A DNA stretch of 64,000 nucleotides, from contig NZ_RHHV01000010.1 in the NCBI RefSeq assembly GCF_003710905.1, positions 372,001 to 436,000 on the forward strand, given 5' to 3'. Source of the stretch: Brevibacillus parabrevis (GTDB taxonomy: Bacteria; Bacillota; Bacilli; Brevibacillales; Brevibacillaceae). How positions within the stretch are numbered: position 1 is the first letter of the stretch; every line of letters begins with the position of its first letter. Shown in pieces: positions 16,705-25,667 of the stretch. The notes under the pieces are model-generated. The model saw only the letters and a program-made list of their open reading frames with translations. It was not told the DNA's origin and did no database searches. The position numbers were made by a program, and so were the translations under genes.

Positions 16705-18478
16705 AAATCGGCTGGCGATCCGGCTGATCTCCTGGCTGGTGATTGTCGGGTTGTTGCTATCGATCCTGGGTGGCGTGGCGCTTTTCTGGATCATCGATCG
16801 CATGACGCAGATTGAAGCGAACCGCCAGTTTGAAAATGCCGGGCTGTACCAGTTGATTCAAACGCTTGAATCACGCGACGGGCAGCTTTACTTTGATCCG
16901 CAACTGCTGGAGCTGATTCGCGAGAGCGGGGGCTGGCTGCAACGCCTAGATGAATCGGGAAAAGTCACCGATTCGTTTTTCACGCCCGATGACGTGCCGC
17001 ACGCGTATGGGCCGGGAGAGCTTACCGCTTATTGGCTGGGAAAAAGTCCGTTTCCGTACCAGCTGTTTTTGTGGATACAGGAGAAAGATGGCGTCCGGCA
17101 CACGCTGGTGTACGGAGTAGGCAAAAAGCAGGAACAGTTTTTAAAGCTGCTCATCGACAGTTCTACGGTGACAGGCGCCGAGATTGCAGTTGATGCCGAC
17201 TTGGCGGACAGAGTGAGAAGCGAGGGCGCCTGGCTGCAATTGCTCGATGAAAAAGGCAACGAGCTGGCTTCTTTCAACAAGCCGCCGGAAGCGATTCACG
17301 ACTTTTCGCTGCAAGAGTTGGCTTTGCGCTCCGTGTATCCGGATCGGTACGGAACGAAGCTCGTTTCCTACTACGACAAGGAAAAGCGGCAAACGTGGGT
17401 GTTGAGCACCCCGCTTGCAGGCATGAAGCCTGGGCAAAAGCCGCTGCTGGAACCGGAGATTCAAGTTTTGCTCGTTGGCTTAGGCTCGCTTTTGGCTGGC
17501 TCGATGCTGGTCATTCTGGTTGTGGCGTACTGGCTGGGACAACGCTTTGGCGCCCCGATCGTCCACATGATGAAATGGCTGACCCACCTGCGCAGGGGGC
17601 GCTATGCCGAGCCTGCGGGCGCAAACGGAATGGCGCGAAGCATGGACAAGCGCGGACGGCGAAAGCGCAACTACCGCGTGTATCAGGACGTCATGGATTC
17701 GCTGGATTCCTTGTCGCAATCGCTGCACCGCAACGAGAAGCTGAGGGAGGAAACCGAGCGCATCCGCGACGAATGGATCGCCGGAGTATCCCACGATTTG
17801 AAAACGCCGCTGTCCTCGATCAAAGGGTACGCGCACTTGCTGGGAAATGAGGCGTACAACTGGAGTGCAGAGGAGACGCGTTCGTTTGCGGAAATCATTT
17901 TGGACAAGTCCGCTTACCTCGATGAGTTGATCAATGACTTGACGCTTACGTATCGATTGCGAAACGGACAAGAAGCTCCGGCTGTCGAGCTTGTGGAGTT
18001 GAACAGCTACACGGGAGAGGTAGTCAGGGAAGTAGCGAACCATCCTGCGTACGCGGCGGGCGCGATCCGTTTTAATGCAGCGGATCAGACGGCGATATAC
18101 ATCTATGTGTACAAGCCTTGGTTTCAGCGAATTGTGGAAAATCTGGTCGCCAACGCCTTGCTGCATAACGAAGCGGGCACGACTGTCACAATCGGGTTTC
18201 GTAAAAGCGGATCGTCCACGGTTCAGCTGACTTTTGCCGACAATGGAAAAGGAATGGACGAGGAAACGGCGGAGCGCTTGTTCGAGAGGTACTTCCGCGG
18301 TACGGATACCGAAACCCGTGGAGAGGGCTCGGGCCTCGGCATGGCCGTCACGAAAGCGTTGGTGGAAGCGTTGGGCGGCTCGATTGAGGTCGAGACTGCC
18401 AAAGGGCAAGGAACTGTCATTGCTATCACCTGGAAAACAACGCAACCGCCAAGCCTGGAAAAACAAGCTGGCGGCTGA
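16694..18478 (+). CDS. Sensor histidine kinase with a duplicated extracytoplasmic motif
   Basis: This 594-residue kinase has TM1 at about 11-34, an extracytoplasmic sensor from 35 to 257, TM2 at about 258-281 and a HAMP-like linker with a basic insert (MDKRGRRKRN). His367 lies in VSHDLKTP, followed by an HATPase_c domain with DNGKGMD and GSGLGMAV. The sensor contains the same motif twice, GxWLQxLDExGx(5)Fx(2)Px(4)H, near residues 80-103 and 178-202. That suggests an internal duplication and perhaps two ligand sites. It partners the overlapping regulator. Confidence 0.88.
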   Translation: MNFKNRLAIRLISWLVIVGLLLSILGGVALFWIIDRMTQIEANRQFENAGLYQLIQTLESRDGQLYFDPQLLELIRESGGWLQRLDESGKVTDSFFTPDDVPHAYGPGELTAYWLGKSPFPYQLFLWIQEKDGVRHTLVYGVGKKQEQFLKLLIDSSTVTGAEIAVDADLADRVRSEGAWLQLLDEKGNELASFNKPPEAIHDFSLQELALRSVYPDRYGTKLVSYYDKEKRQTWVLSTPLAGMKPGQKPLLEPEIQVLLVGLGSLLAGSMLVILVVAYWLGQRFGAPIVHMMKWLTHLRRGRYAEPAGANGMARSMDKRGRRKRNYRVYQDVMDSLDSLSQSLHRNEKLREETERIRDEWIAGVSHDLKTPLSSIKGYAHLLGNEAYNWSAEETRSFAEIILDKSAYLDELINDLTLTYRLRNGQEAPAVELVELNSYTGEVVREVANHPAYAAGAIRFNAADQTAIYIYVYKPWFQRIVENLVANALLHNEAGTTVTIGFRKSGSSTVQLTFADNGKGMDEETAERLFERYFRGTDTETRGEGSGLGMAVTKALVEALGGSIEVETAKGQGTVIAITWKTTQPPSLEKQAGG

Positions 18479-18492
18479 ACGTAAGCATAAAA

Positions 18493-20250
18493 CTAAACTT
18501 TGAACTGTTTGACCAAATCCTGCAATTCTTCCGCCATCTCGGACAGGGCAGCAGCAGAGGAAGAGATTTCTTCCATCGAGGCAAGCTGTTCTTCGGCAGC
18601 GGCGGAAACGTTTTGCGTGCCAAACGCGGTCGATTCTGCTGTTTTGGCGATGGTTTCGATGGCATACACGACTTGCGCAGAGCCTTCCGACATGAGATGG
18701 GTCGCGTTGGACACTTCCTGGATTTGACTGGCGACTTCTTGCGTACCGGACAAAATGCCGTGGAACGCTTTGCCTGCGTCATTCACCACTTCGATTCCGG
18801 CCGACACTTCGGAAGTCGTCGATTCCATCGCCAGAACGGCGCTGTTCGTGTCGATCTGAATGGCAGCGATCAAATCTTTGATCTGCTGGGTCGACTTGGC
18901 AGACTGCTCCGCGAGAATCCGCACTTCATTGGCGACGACGGCAAAGCCGCGTCCGTGTTCACCCGCACGCGCAGCCTCAATAGCCGCATTCAATGCGAGC
19001 AGGTTGGTTTGCTCCGCGATGGAAGTGATCACTTCGACGATTTTGCTGATCTCGGCTGAACGGTCGCCGAGCAGCTTGATCGATTCGGCCAAGCCGCTTA
19101 CGGTGGTGCTGATCGAGTTCATCTGCGCGATGGCAGTCTCAATCGCCTGGTTTCCGCTGGTTACGGTTTTGGCGGCTGTCTCTACAGTGCGCGTCGCCAG
19201 CCCGGTATTGTCTACAATGTCTTGCATCCGAGCCGACATTTCATTGATCGTTTCGGATGTGGCATCGACCGTTTTCGCCTGGTCTTCTGTTCCTACCGCC
19301 ATATCCTGCATGGTGACGGCGATTTGCTCGGTGGCTCTGCTCGTCTGCTCCGCGCTTGCGGTCAACTGTTCAGAGGTGGAAGCGACTTGCTCCGAGCCGA
19401 GGCGCACACGCGAAATCAACTGGCGCAAATTGTCGGTCATGAGTGCGAAGTCATCGGCCAACTGACCGAGTTCATCCCGGTTTTTGATCTCGATTTTTTC
19501 TCCGGTAAGGTCGCCTTCTGCTACTTGTTTTGCTCGCGTTGCCATTTGCACAATCGGTTTGGAAATATGACCGGAATAAATCCAGGAAACTACGAAGCCG
19601 ATTAGCAGGAAAATGCCGAGGGTAATCAAAAGATCGTACAATACTTTGTTGGCGGGACCGTCAAAGTCTTCCATGTAGCTGCTCGCGCTTACGATCCAGC
19701 CCCAGTGCGGATCAGCTTTGGAGTAGGCTACTTTCGGATACATCACATCAGGTTCGTTTGGCTTGGTCCACTGGTAGTACGTAAACCCGCCGCCATTCAA
19801 GCCCTGCTTGATTATTTCCTGGGTAAAGTACACGCCGTCAGGACCTTTTTTGTCCCATTGGTTTTGCCCTTCGATGGAAGGAGAGGCGAGCATGATTCCT
19901 TGTTGATCGACTACGAACATGTAGCCGCTTGCACCGGAATCAATATTGGGGTTGATGGGGCGTTTGCCGTCCGCTTGCCTGGGGCCAAGAATATGCTCCT
20001 TTACTTGCTCTTGCGCATCTTCTTTGCTGAGTTTGCCGGCATCGACCTGTTTTTGCAGGGCGTCGATCATTTCGATCGTCAAATGCACGTTGTTTTTCAG
20101 GATGCGCGAACCCAAGTCGCTCATTCCGGCGCTGGCGGAATTGTAGCCTTGAAAACCGATGACTAAGCTGGGGATTGCCAGTAACAGCAAACACATCATC
20201 ACGAGCTTCGTGCGCAAGGAAACGAACTTGGCTTGCTTGGCTGCTTTCAT
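18493..20250 (-). CDS. Methyl-accepting chemotaxis protein with Cache sensor
   Basis: Starting at MKAAKQAKF behind GAGGTG, the protein has 585 residues. TM1 is at about 16-36. A single Cache-type sensor ([31 protein letters not shown]) ends near 205, followed by TM2 (about 211-232), HAMP and the long signalling coiled coil with the tip [20 protein letters not shown]. It should couple an extracellular ligand to CheA/CheW. No C-terminal CheR-tethering pentapeptide is present. It is a single gene. Confidence 0.92.
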   Translation of the reverse strand: MKAAKQAKFVSLRTKLVMMCLLLLAIPSLVIGFQGYNSASAGMSDLGSRILKNNVHLTIEMIDALQKQVDAGKLSKEDAQEQVKEHILGPRQADGKRPINPNIDSGASGYMFVVDQQGIMLASPSIEGQNQWDKKGPDGVYFTQEIIKQGLNGGGFTYYQWTKPNEPDVMYPKVAYSKADPHWGWIVSASSYMEDFDGPANKVLYDLLITLGIFLLIGFVVSWIYSGHISKPIVQMATRAKQVAEGDLTGEKIEIKNRDELGQLADDFALMTDNLRQLISRVRLGSEQVASTSEQLTASAEQTSRATEQIAVTMQDMAVGTEDQAKTVDATSETINEMSARMQDIVDNTGLATRTVETAAKTVTSGNQAIETAIAQMNSISTTVSGLAESIKLLGDRSAEISKIVEVITSIAEQTNLLALNAAIEAARAGEHGRGFAVVANEVRILAEQSAKSTQQIKDLIAAIQIDTNSAVLAMESTTSEVSAGIEVVNDAGKAFHGILSGTQEVASQIQEVSNATHLMSEGSAQVVYAIETIAKTAESTAFGTQNVSAAAEEQLASMEEISSSAAALSEMAEELQDLVKQFKV

Positions 20251-20580
20251 AAATGAACACCTCGCTGCTTCAAAAGATTTCGGACATGAAGGAAACACCA
20301 AGATGATCACCACAGGCTGACGCTTTTTTGTTGTGGATTCACAGCAGGGGAAACCGATCCATCTGGAGTTTTACTACGATGCTTATGACTTTTATCGACA
20401 GAAGTAAAGCACTGTTTTAGTCTGTTCTGGCGTATTTTCCAAAAGTTTTTGGAACGTTTTGGGTCTGGCGTTGAAAGGATTGCAGCTTCTGGAAATGATA
20501 GGGAAAGCAACTGCGGTGTTTGCCAGCGACTCATGGTATGATAGAAAGGATGTAAATCCAATCGGGATGGAGGCAGCGTG

Positions 20581-21573
20581 ATGAAATTCATAGATAACCA
20601 GGGAATTACGGACCCTCGCATGAATCTGGCTATTGAGGAATACGCATTGAAAAATTTGCCTGCAAGTGACGACTATTTGCTGTTTTACATAAACGAACCA
20701 TCGATCATCATCGGAAAAAACCAGAATACGATTGAAGAGATCAACTCTGCCTATGTGGAGGAGAACCATATCCACGTCGTGCGCAGGCTGTCTGGCGGCG
20801 GGGCCGTCTACCACGACCTCGGCAACCTGAACTTCAGCTTCATCACGAACGATGACGGCCAATCGTTTCACAACTTTCGCAAATTTACCGAGCCGGTTGT
20901 GCAGGCGCTGAAAAAGCTCGGCGTCGAAGCCGAACTGACCGGGCGCAACGACATCCAGGTCGGAGAGCGGAAAATTTCTGGCAATGCGCAGTATTCGACC
21001 AAAGGCCGGATGTTCAGCCACGGTACTCTCTTGTTTGATTCGGAAATGGAAAACGTCGTCTCGGCACTGAAAGTAAACGCCGAGAAAATCCAGTCCAAAG
21101 GGATCAAATCGATCCGCAGTCGAGTGGCGAATATCTCGGAATTTTTGCCGGAAAGCATGACGATTGCAGAGTTTCGCCTGGCGATTCTCCACTCGATTTT
21201 CGGAGAGGGAGAAGTGGAAGAGTACAAGCTGACCGCCGAAGACTGGGACAAGATTCACGAGCTGTCCAAAGCCCGCTACCAAAGCTGGGACTGGAACTAC
21301 GGAAAATCGCCGAAGAGCAACTATCGCCAATCCAAGCGATTCGAAAACGTCGGCAGCATCGAAGTGCAACTGGATATCGAAAAAGGAAAAATCAAGGACG
21401 CCAAAATATACGGCGATTTCTTCGGCGTGAGAGACGTGGCGGAGCTGGAAGCGCTGCTGCGCGACACGCCGTACGACCGTCCATCTGTCACCGAGCGGAT
21501 CGCTCTGGTCAACTTGCAGGAGTTTTTCGGCAATCTCGACCGGGAGTCGTTCGTGTCGCTGTTGATCGTGTAA
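20581..21573 (+). CDS. lplA: Lipoate-protein ligase
   Basis: The 330-residue enzyme activates free lipoate with ATP and transfers it to E2 or GcvH lysines. RRLSGGGAVYHD is the lipoyl-AMP binding loop, and GRNDIQ with KISGNAQ holds the catalytic Lys region. The C-terminal accessory domain (about 250-330) is present, as in LplJ/LplA. ATG at 20581 or GTG at 20578 both fit the GGATGGAGG site. A TATGAT -10 box lies about 45 bases upstream. It is a single gene. Confidence 0.93.
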   Translation: MKFIDNQGITDPRMNLAIEEYALKNLPASDDYLLFYINEPSIIIGKNQNTIEEINSAYVEENHIHVVRRLSGGGAVYHDLGNLNFSFITNDDGQSFHNFRKFTEPVVQALKKLGVEAELTGRNDIQVGERKISGNAQYSTKGRMFSHGTLLFDSEMENVVSALKVNAEKIQSKGIKSIRSRVANISEFLPESMTIAEFRLAILHSIFGEGEVEEYKLTAEDWDKIHELSKARYQSWDWNYGKSPKSNYRQSKRFENVGSIEVQLDIEKGKIKDAKIYGDFFGVRDVAELEALLRDTPYDRPSVTERIALVNLQEFFGNLDRESFVSLLIV

Positions 21574-21753
21574 CACGCTCATCGTCTCACTCAGATTCGC
21601 GGCCCGCCCGCCAGACTTTGTTTTTTGCGGAAGGCAAGTCAAAAAACAAATCGGACGTGACAGTTTCGCCGACCGCCCGCAAGCGGCTGTATTCGCATCC
21701 GCATGAAGGAAAATGGCGAGGCAGTTGTCACGCAAAAAGGGTGGTTGCAGACG

Positions 21754-22626
21754 ATGAGAACAGAACGTGAAATGATGGCGCTGGTACTCGATTTTGCGCG
21801 GGCAGACGAACGGATTCGCGCAGTGACACTGGAAGGCTCGCGGACCAATCCGCGCGCTCCCAAGGACATGTTTCAAGATTACGACATCAGCTTTCTCGTC
21901 ACCGATATGCAGTCGTTTCTCGACGAGCCGACATGGATTGATCGATTCGGCGAGAGAATCATTTTGCAAACCCCAGAAGCGATGAGCATGTTTCCGCCAG
22001 AGCTGGGCGAGCGCTTTTCCTACCTGATGCTGTTTGCCGACGGGAACCGGATCGACTTGACCTTGATCCCGCTTGAGGAAAAGGACGCGTATTGCCAGGA
22101 GGACAAGCTATTGGTCGTGCTGCTCGACAAGGATCAATGCTTGCCGCACGTACCTGCGCCGACGGATGAAGACTACTGGGTGAAACGCCCTTCTGCCGCA
22201 TTCTTCCGCGACTGCTGCAACGAGTTTTGGTGGGTGTCGACGTATGTGGCAAAAGGCTTGTGGCGAAAAGAAATTTTGTTTGCCATCGAGCATCTGGATC
22301 GGTACGTGCGACCGATGCTGCTGAAAATGATCGAGTGGCGGGTGGGCATTCAAACCGATTTTTCCGTGAGCATCGGGAAGAGCGGCAAATATTTGGAAGC
22401 ACACTTGTCTGCCGAACGCTGGCAAAAGCTTTTGTCCACTTATCCGGGCGGCAGCTACGAAGGCGTCTGGACGGCACTGTTCGCGATGGGCGAGCTGTTC
22501 CGCGAAGTCGCGGGGGAGGTAGCAGACGCTTTCGGCTACGAGTACCCGCACGACGATGACGAGCGCGTGACGAGCTACTTGCATCGTGTTTCACAGCTTG
22601 CTCCTGATGCCAAACAAATTTTTTGA
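21754..22626 (+). CDS. Aminoglycoside 6-adenylyltransferase, ANT(6)/AadK-like
   Basis: Starting at MRTEREMM (with AAGGGTGG upstream), the protein has 290 residues, close to AadK. The nucleotidyltransferase signature is LEGSRTN followed by DYDISFLV, and the second acidic strand is NRIDLTLIP. The family adenylates streptomycin at position 6. Chromosomal AadK-type genes are common in spore-formers and often give only low resistance. The spectrum cannot be read from the sequence. No mobile element is nearby. Confidence 0.88.
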   Translation: MRTEREMMALVLDFARADERIRAVTLEGSRTNPRAPKDMFQDYDISFLVTDMQSFLDEPTWIDRFGERIILQTPEAMSMFPPELGERFSYLMLFADGNRIDLTLIPLEEKDAYCQEDKLLVVLLDKDQCLPHVPAPTDEDYWVKRPSAAFFRDCCNEFWWVSTYVAKGLWRKEILFAIEHLDRYVRPMLLKMIEWRVGIQTDFSVSIGKSGKYLEAHLSAERWQKLLSTYPGGSYEGVWTALFAMGELFREVAGEVADAFGYEYPHDDDERVTSYLHRVSQLAPDAKQIF

Positions 22627-22760
22627 CCGCGATCACCATCGCCACGCATGAAAAGACGGCGAAACGCCTGACAGGTGCTGTCCAGGTTTGACCGCCAAAC
22701 GTGCGCTGAGCCAGGGCGAAAAGCGCAAGCTCGTACCGCATAGAGTGGCTTTTTGAAAGG

Positions 22761-22809
22761 AAAAAGAGGCTGTTCCCAAAGTCGAAAGACAATGGGACAG
22801 CCTTTTTTA
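22761..22809 (+). terminator. Rho-independent terminator
   Basis: AGGCTGTTCCCA pairs with TGGGACAGCCT, followed by TTTTTT. It lies 135 bases after the ANT(6) gene; the stretch between holds nothing I can identify. Confidence 0.7.
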
Positions 22810-22833
22810 TATTCACGACATAAATAAAAACCA

Positions 22834-22895
22834 TTGACATAAGCGTTCGAATATGTGATTATCTACTCTGTCGCTGATAATGAGAATTATTATCA
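22834..22895 (+). promoter_or_regulatory. Sigma-A promoter overlapped by a Fur box
   Basis: TTGACA (22834-22839), a 17-bp spacer and GATTAT (22857-22862) form a good promoter. Just downstream, at 22876-22894, GATAATGAGAATTATTATC closely matches the Fur consensus (GATAATGATAATCATTATC). Iron-replete Fur would block initiation, so the siderophore lipoprotein is expressed when iron is scarce. Confidence 0.85.
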
Positions 22896-22942
22896 GAAAA
22901 CTATTTCACACAAAACACCAAGTGGCAAGGAGAAAAGAGCGT

Positions 22943-23890
22943 ATGAAAAAAGGAACACGAATCGTACTGGCCTGCTTGATTGCAGCAGTCACAGCTGTTT
23001 TTGCCGGTTGTGGAAGCAACCAAACGGCACCGGAGGCGGACAAGAAGCCTGCGACGCGCGTAGTCAAGCATTTGATGGGGGAAGTGACGATTCCGGCAGA
23101 GCCAAAACGGATTGCCGACGTATCGGGAGCAGCCGAGGAGCTGCTGATTTTGGGGCACAAGCCGATTGCTACGGCCAATACATACAAAACAAAAGTCATG
23201 TCCCACCTGACGGACAAGCTGCCAGACGTCAAACCTGTCGGCTGGATGTGGGATGACTCGATCAATATGGAGGCAGTGATCGAAGCGAAGCCAGACTTGA
23301 TCATCATGAACAACCGTCAGCAAAAGCTGTACGAGCAAATGGCGAAAATCGCGCCGACCGTCGTGCTGGAAACTGACATGGACAAATGGCGCGACAAGTT
23401 CAAGGAAATCGGTCGCTTGTTCGGACAAGAAGAAGACGTGAACAAATGGCTGGCTGGCTACGACGAGAAGACGAAAGGAATGCGTGAGCAGCTCAAGCAA
23501 GCTTACGGCGATCAGTCCTTTATGTTCCTGGCTGTAACGCCGAAGCTGTTCCGCGTGTACGGCAACTACGGATATGCCGATATTTTGTTCACCGATCTCG
23601 GACTGAAGCCGGCAGAAGGCACACCTGCCGATAAAACGATGGAAATGATCGAGCTGGAAGGTTTGACGAAGTTCCAGCCTGACCATCTGTTCCTCGTCAA
23701 TTTTGGCGGCAAGGCGGATGAAGTTTACGCGGAGCTGAAAAAGAGTCCGGTGTGGAAAAGCAACAAGGCCGTTCAACAAAACCATCTCTATGAAGTAACG
23801 AACGAAACATTCAATACAAAAGCGTTTGGCCCGCTCGGCAAGGAAATGCTGCTCGACGAGATTGGCGGCATGTTGCTGAAAAAGCAATAA
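22943..23890 (+). CDS. Siderophore ABC transporter substrate-binding lipoprotein
   Basis: This 315-residue lipoprotein starts after AAGGAG, has lipobox FAGC (Cys23) and a two-lobed periplasmic-binding fold of the FecB/FhuD/FeuA class. Class features are PKRIADVSGAAEELLILG at the start, EAKPDLII in the middle and a long connecting helix. It would capture a ferric siderophore outside the membrane. No permease or ATPase gene is adjacent, so it must use a FecCD system encoded elsewhere. A Fur-box promoter controls it. Confidence 0.9.
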   Translation: MKKGTRIVLACLIAAVTAVFAGCGSNQTAPEADKKPATRVVKHLMGEVTIPAEPKRIADVSGAAEELLILGHKPIATANTYKTKVMSHLTDKLPDVKPVGWMWDDSINMEAVIEAKPDLIIMNNRQQKLYEQMAKIAPTVVLETDMDKWRDKFKEIGRLFGQEEDVNKWLAGYDEKTKGMREQLKQAYGDQSFMFLAVTPKLFRVYGNYGYADILFTDLGLKPAEGTPADKTMEMIELEGLTKFQPDHLFLVNFGGKADEVYAELKKSPVWKSNKAVQQNHLYEVTNETFNTKAFGPLGKEMLLDEIGGMLLKKQ

Positions 23891-23950
23891 GCGTACAAGC
23901 TGAGCTGGAAAAAGGATCGGGCTGTCGGGAACGCAAGCGTGACAGCAAGC

Positions 23951-23987
23951 AAGGCCGGAGAAAAACGAATTTTTTCCCGGTCTTTTT
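23951..23987 (+). terminator. Rho-independent terminator
   Basis: GGCCGGAGAAAAA and TTTTTTCCCGGTC pair, followed by a T-rich tail. It follows the siderophore-binding gene. Confidence 0.65.
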
Positions 23988-24006
23988 CTTTTTTTGAAAC
24001 ATTCTT

Positions 24007-24035
24007 TTGAAGGAATATTCCTTTTCGTGTATATT
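24007..24035 (+). promoter_or_regulatory. Promoter with an embedded ArsR-type palindrome
   Basis: TTGAAG (24007-24012), a 17-bp spacer and TATATT (24030-24035) form a promoter. The perfect 14-bp palindrome AAGGAATATTCCTT (24010-24023) covers the -35 box and spacer, so a bound ArsR-type repressor would block polymerase. It serves the ArsR-SRPBCC operon. Confidence 0.6.
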
Positions 24036-24113
24036 TAGGATAACAGAAAGATGACCACAATGATGAGATAGGAGACGGCAATCTGGAGGTCATCACGTAA
24101 TGAGGTGAACAAC

Positions 24114-24485
24114 ATGTCAGGGGACATTCCGGACATGGGCATGACGACGCTTGGCGCTTTGGCTGAGCCGAATCGACTGAATATCGTGGAGCTTTTGCGC
24201 GAAGGTCCGCTAACTGTAGGCGAAATCGCCGAGCGGCTCGGGTTGCGTCAGCCCCAGGCTTCCAAGCATCTGAAGGTACTCAGCGAAAACGGCATCGTGG
24301 AAGTAAAGGCCGAAGCCAACCGTCGAATCTACAGACTCCGGCCAGAGCCATTTCAAGCGCTTGATGCCTGGGTGAAATCGTTCCAGCGAGTCATGGAGGA
24401 AAGGTACGACAACCTAGAGGATTACTTGCGGGAATTGCAGGGCCAAAATCGTCCTGAACAAATGCACGAAAACAAGGAGGAATAA
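24114..24485 (+). CDS. ArsR-family regulator
   Basis: The ATG at 24114 lies 7 bases after GAGGTG; GTG at 24105 is an alternative. The 123-residue protein is a winged helix (LAEPNRLNIVELL, LTVGEIAERLGLRQPQASKH, RRIYRLRPEPF) with no metal-binding cysteines. This subtype is typically paired with an SRPBCC (AHSA1) protein, as here, and represses the pair. The next gene starts 2 bases after its stop. Confidence 0.9.
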   Translation: MSGDIPDMGMTTLGALAEPNRLNIVELLREGPLTVGEIAERLGLRQPQASKHLKVLSENGIVEVKAEANRRIYRLRPEPFQALDAWVKSFQRVMEERYDNLEDYLRELQGQNRPEQMHENKEE

Positions 24486-24487
24486 CC

Positions 24488-25003
24488 ATGTCCAGAAATG
24501 CAATCGTTTCGCGAGTTGAGGGTGAGCGTGTCCTGGTGCTGGAGCGTATTTTCGACGCGCCGCGCGAGCTTGTGTTCCAAATGTTTAAAGAGCCAGAGCA
24601 CCTGAAACGCTGGTGGGGGCCAAGAGGCTGGGAAGTTCCGGTTTGTCATATCGATTTTCGTCCGGAAGGCGTGTGGCACTACTGCATGAAATGTGTCGAC
24701 CAAAATCAGGGCGAGTTTTACGGCATGGAATCGTGGGGCAAAGGCGTGTACGAGGAAATCGACGAGCCGAACCGGATTGTGTACACCGACTATTTCTCGG
24801 ACGCCGAAGGAAATGCGAATGCGGAGATGCCATCGACCAGAGTCACGCTGGAATTTATTGACCAGGAAGGGCGGACGAAGCTGGTCAACCGCGCCGAGTA
24901 CGTGTCGGCAGAGGCGCTCAAAACCGTTATGGACATGGGCATGCTGCAAGGCATCACCGAAACGTGGGATCGCCTGGAAGAGCGCCTGAACGAGCTAAAA
25001 TAA
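24488..25003 (+). CDS. SRPBCC/AHSA1-domain protein
   Basis: The 171-residue protein has the START/AHSA1 ligand-binding fold. Motifs include RIFDAPRELVFQMF, then HLKRWWGPRGW and, near the end, LQGITETWDRLEERL. These helix-grip proteins bind hydrophobic ligands; the exact role is unknown. It is translated from AAGGAGG and forms a two-gene operon with the ArsR regulator. Confidence 0.88.
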   Translation: MSRNAIVSRVEGERVLVLERIFDAPRELVFQMFKEPEHLKRWWGPRGWEVPVCHIDFRPEGVWHYCMKCVDQNQGEFYGMESWGKGVYEEIDEPNRIVYTDYFSDAEGNANAEMPSTRVTLEFIDQEGRTKLVNRAEYVSAEALKTVMDMGMLQGITETWDRLEERLNELK

Positions 25004-25010
25004 GCACACA

Positions 25011-25049
25011 AAGGTCGCCTGGCTGCGAAGCTGGCGGCCTGTTTTTTTA
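25011..25049 (+). terminator. Rho-independent terminator
   Basis: GGTCGCC and GGCGGCC form an imperfect GC-rich stem followed by eight T residues, ending the ArsR-SRPBCC operon. Confidence 0.6.
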
Positions 25050-25075
25050 TTCCCGAACATTTTTTGGACAAAAAC

Positions 25076-25100
25076 TGTAAGCAAATCGGATTTTTTCGTC
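25076..25100 (+). promoter_or_regulatory. Putative ECF-sigma promoter (autoregulatory)
   Basis: TGTAAG, a 15-bp spacer with a T-run and CGTC resemble ECF-type promoters of Bacillus (TGTAAC or TGAAAC, about 16 bp, then CGT/CGA). It lies 37 bases before the ECF sigma gene, where such factors usually drive their own transcription. Confidence 0.4.
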
Positions 25101-25136
25101 TAATCCAATACAAAGCTGTAACAAAGGAGCGAAGCA

Positions 25137-25667
25137 ATGGAGCCGGATGACAGAATCGAGCAATGGTTTCTCCGATACGGCAACGATGTGTACCAGTATC
25201 TGGCGTATTTTACGGGAAGAAGAGATGTGGAAGATTTGGTTCAGGAAGTGTTCACGAAGGCGCTCAAGGCTTTATCCGGTTACGAGGGCAGGGCGCAACC
25301 GCGGACGTGGCTGCTGTCCATCGCGCGTCACGCAGCGATTGACCATAGCCGCAAGCAAAAAATGATCGACTGGTTCCCGGAGACGGTCCTTGGATTTCTC
25401 CGCTCCAAAGAGCGCTCGCCCGAAAATGCCTTAGTGCTGAAAGAGCAGTTGCAAGAGGTTTACCACACGATGAACCAGCTCAAAAGAACGTATCGGGAAG
25501 TTTTGATCTTGCGCCTGATCGAAGGCATATCGACGGAAGAGACAGCCGAAATTTTGGGATGGAGCGAAGCAAAAGTCAGCACCACGCTGCATCGGGCAGT
25601 CAAAGCTCTGCAAAAACGCATGTCCAATAGCGGCAAGGAGGTTCATCTGCATGACGCCATCTTTTGA
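25137..25667 (+). CDS. ECF-type RNA polymerase sigma factor
   Basis: The 176-residue protein has region 2 (FTGRRDVEDLVQEVFTKALK, then RTWLLSIARHAAIDHSR) and region 4 (GISTEETAEILGWSEAKVST). It lacks regions 1 and 3, as ECF factors do. It would redirect RNA polymerase in response to an envelope signal. The stop overlaps the start of the next gene by 17 bases, the usual arrangement of an ECF factor with its anti-sigma factor. The start ATG follows AAGGAGCGAAGC. Confidence 0.93.
   Translation: MEPDDRIEQWFLRYGNDVYQYLAYFTGRRDVEDLVQEVFTKALKALSGYEGRAQPRTWLLSIARHAAIDHSRKQKMIDWFPETVLGFLRSKERSPENALVLKEQLQEVYHTMNQLKRTYREVLILRLIEGISTEETAEILGWSEAKVSTTLHRAVKALQKRMSNSGKEVHLHDAIF

Noticed and set aside
20251-20420. 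c-di-GMP riboswitch upstream of the chemoreceptor
   Set aside because: A GGGGAAACC-like string is visible, but it is on the opposite strand to the gene, and the conserved GACGCAAAGCC and GGTAGCGGGG elements are absent.
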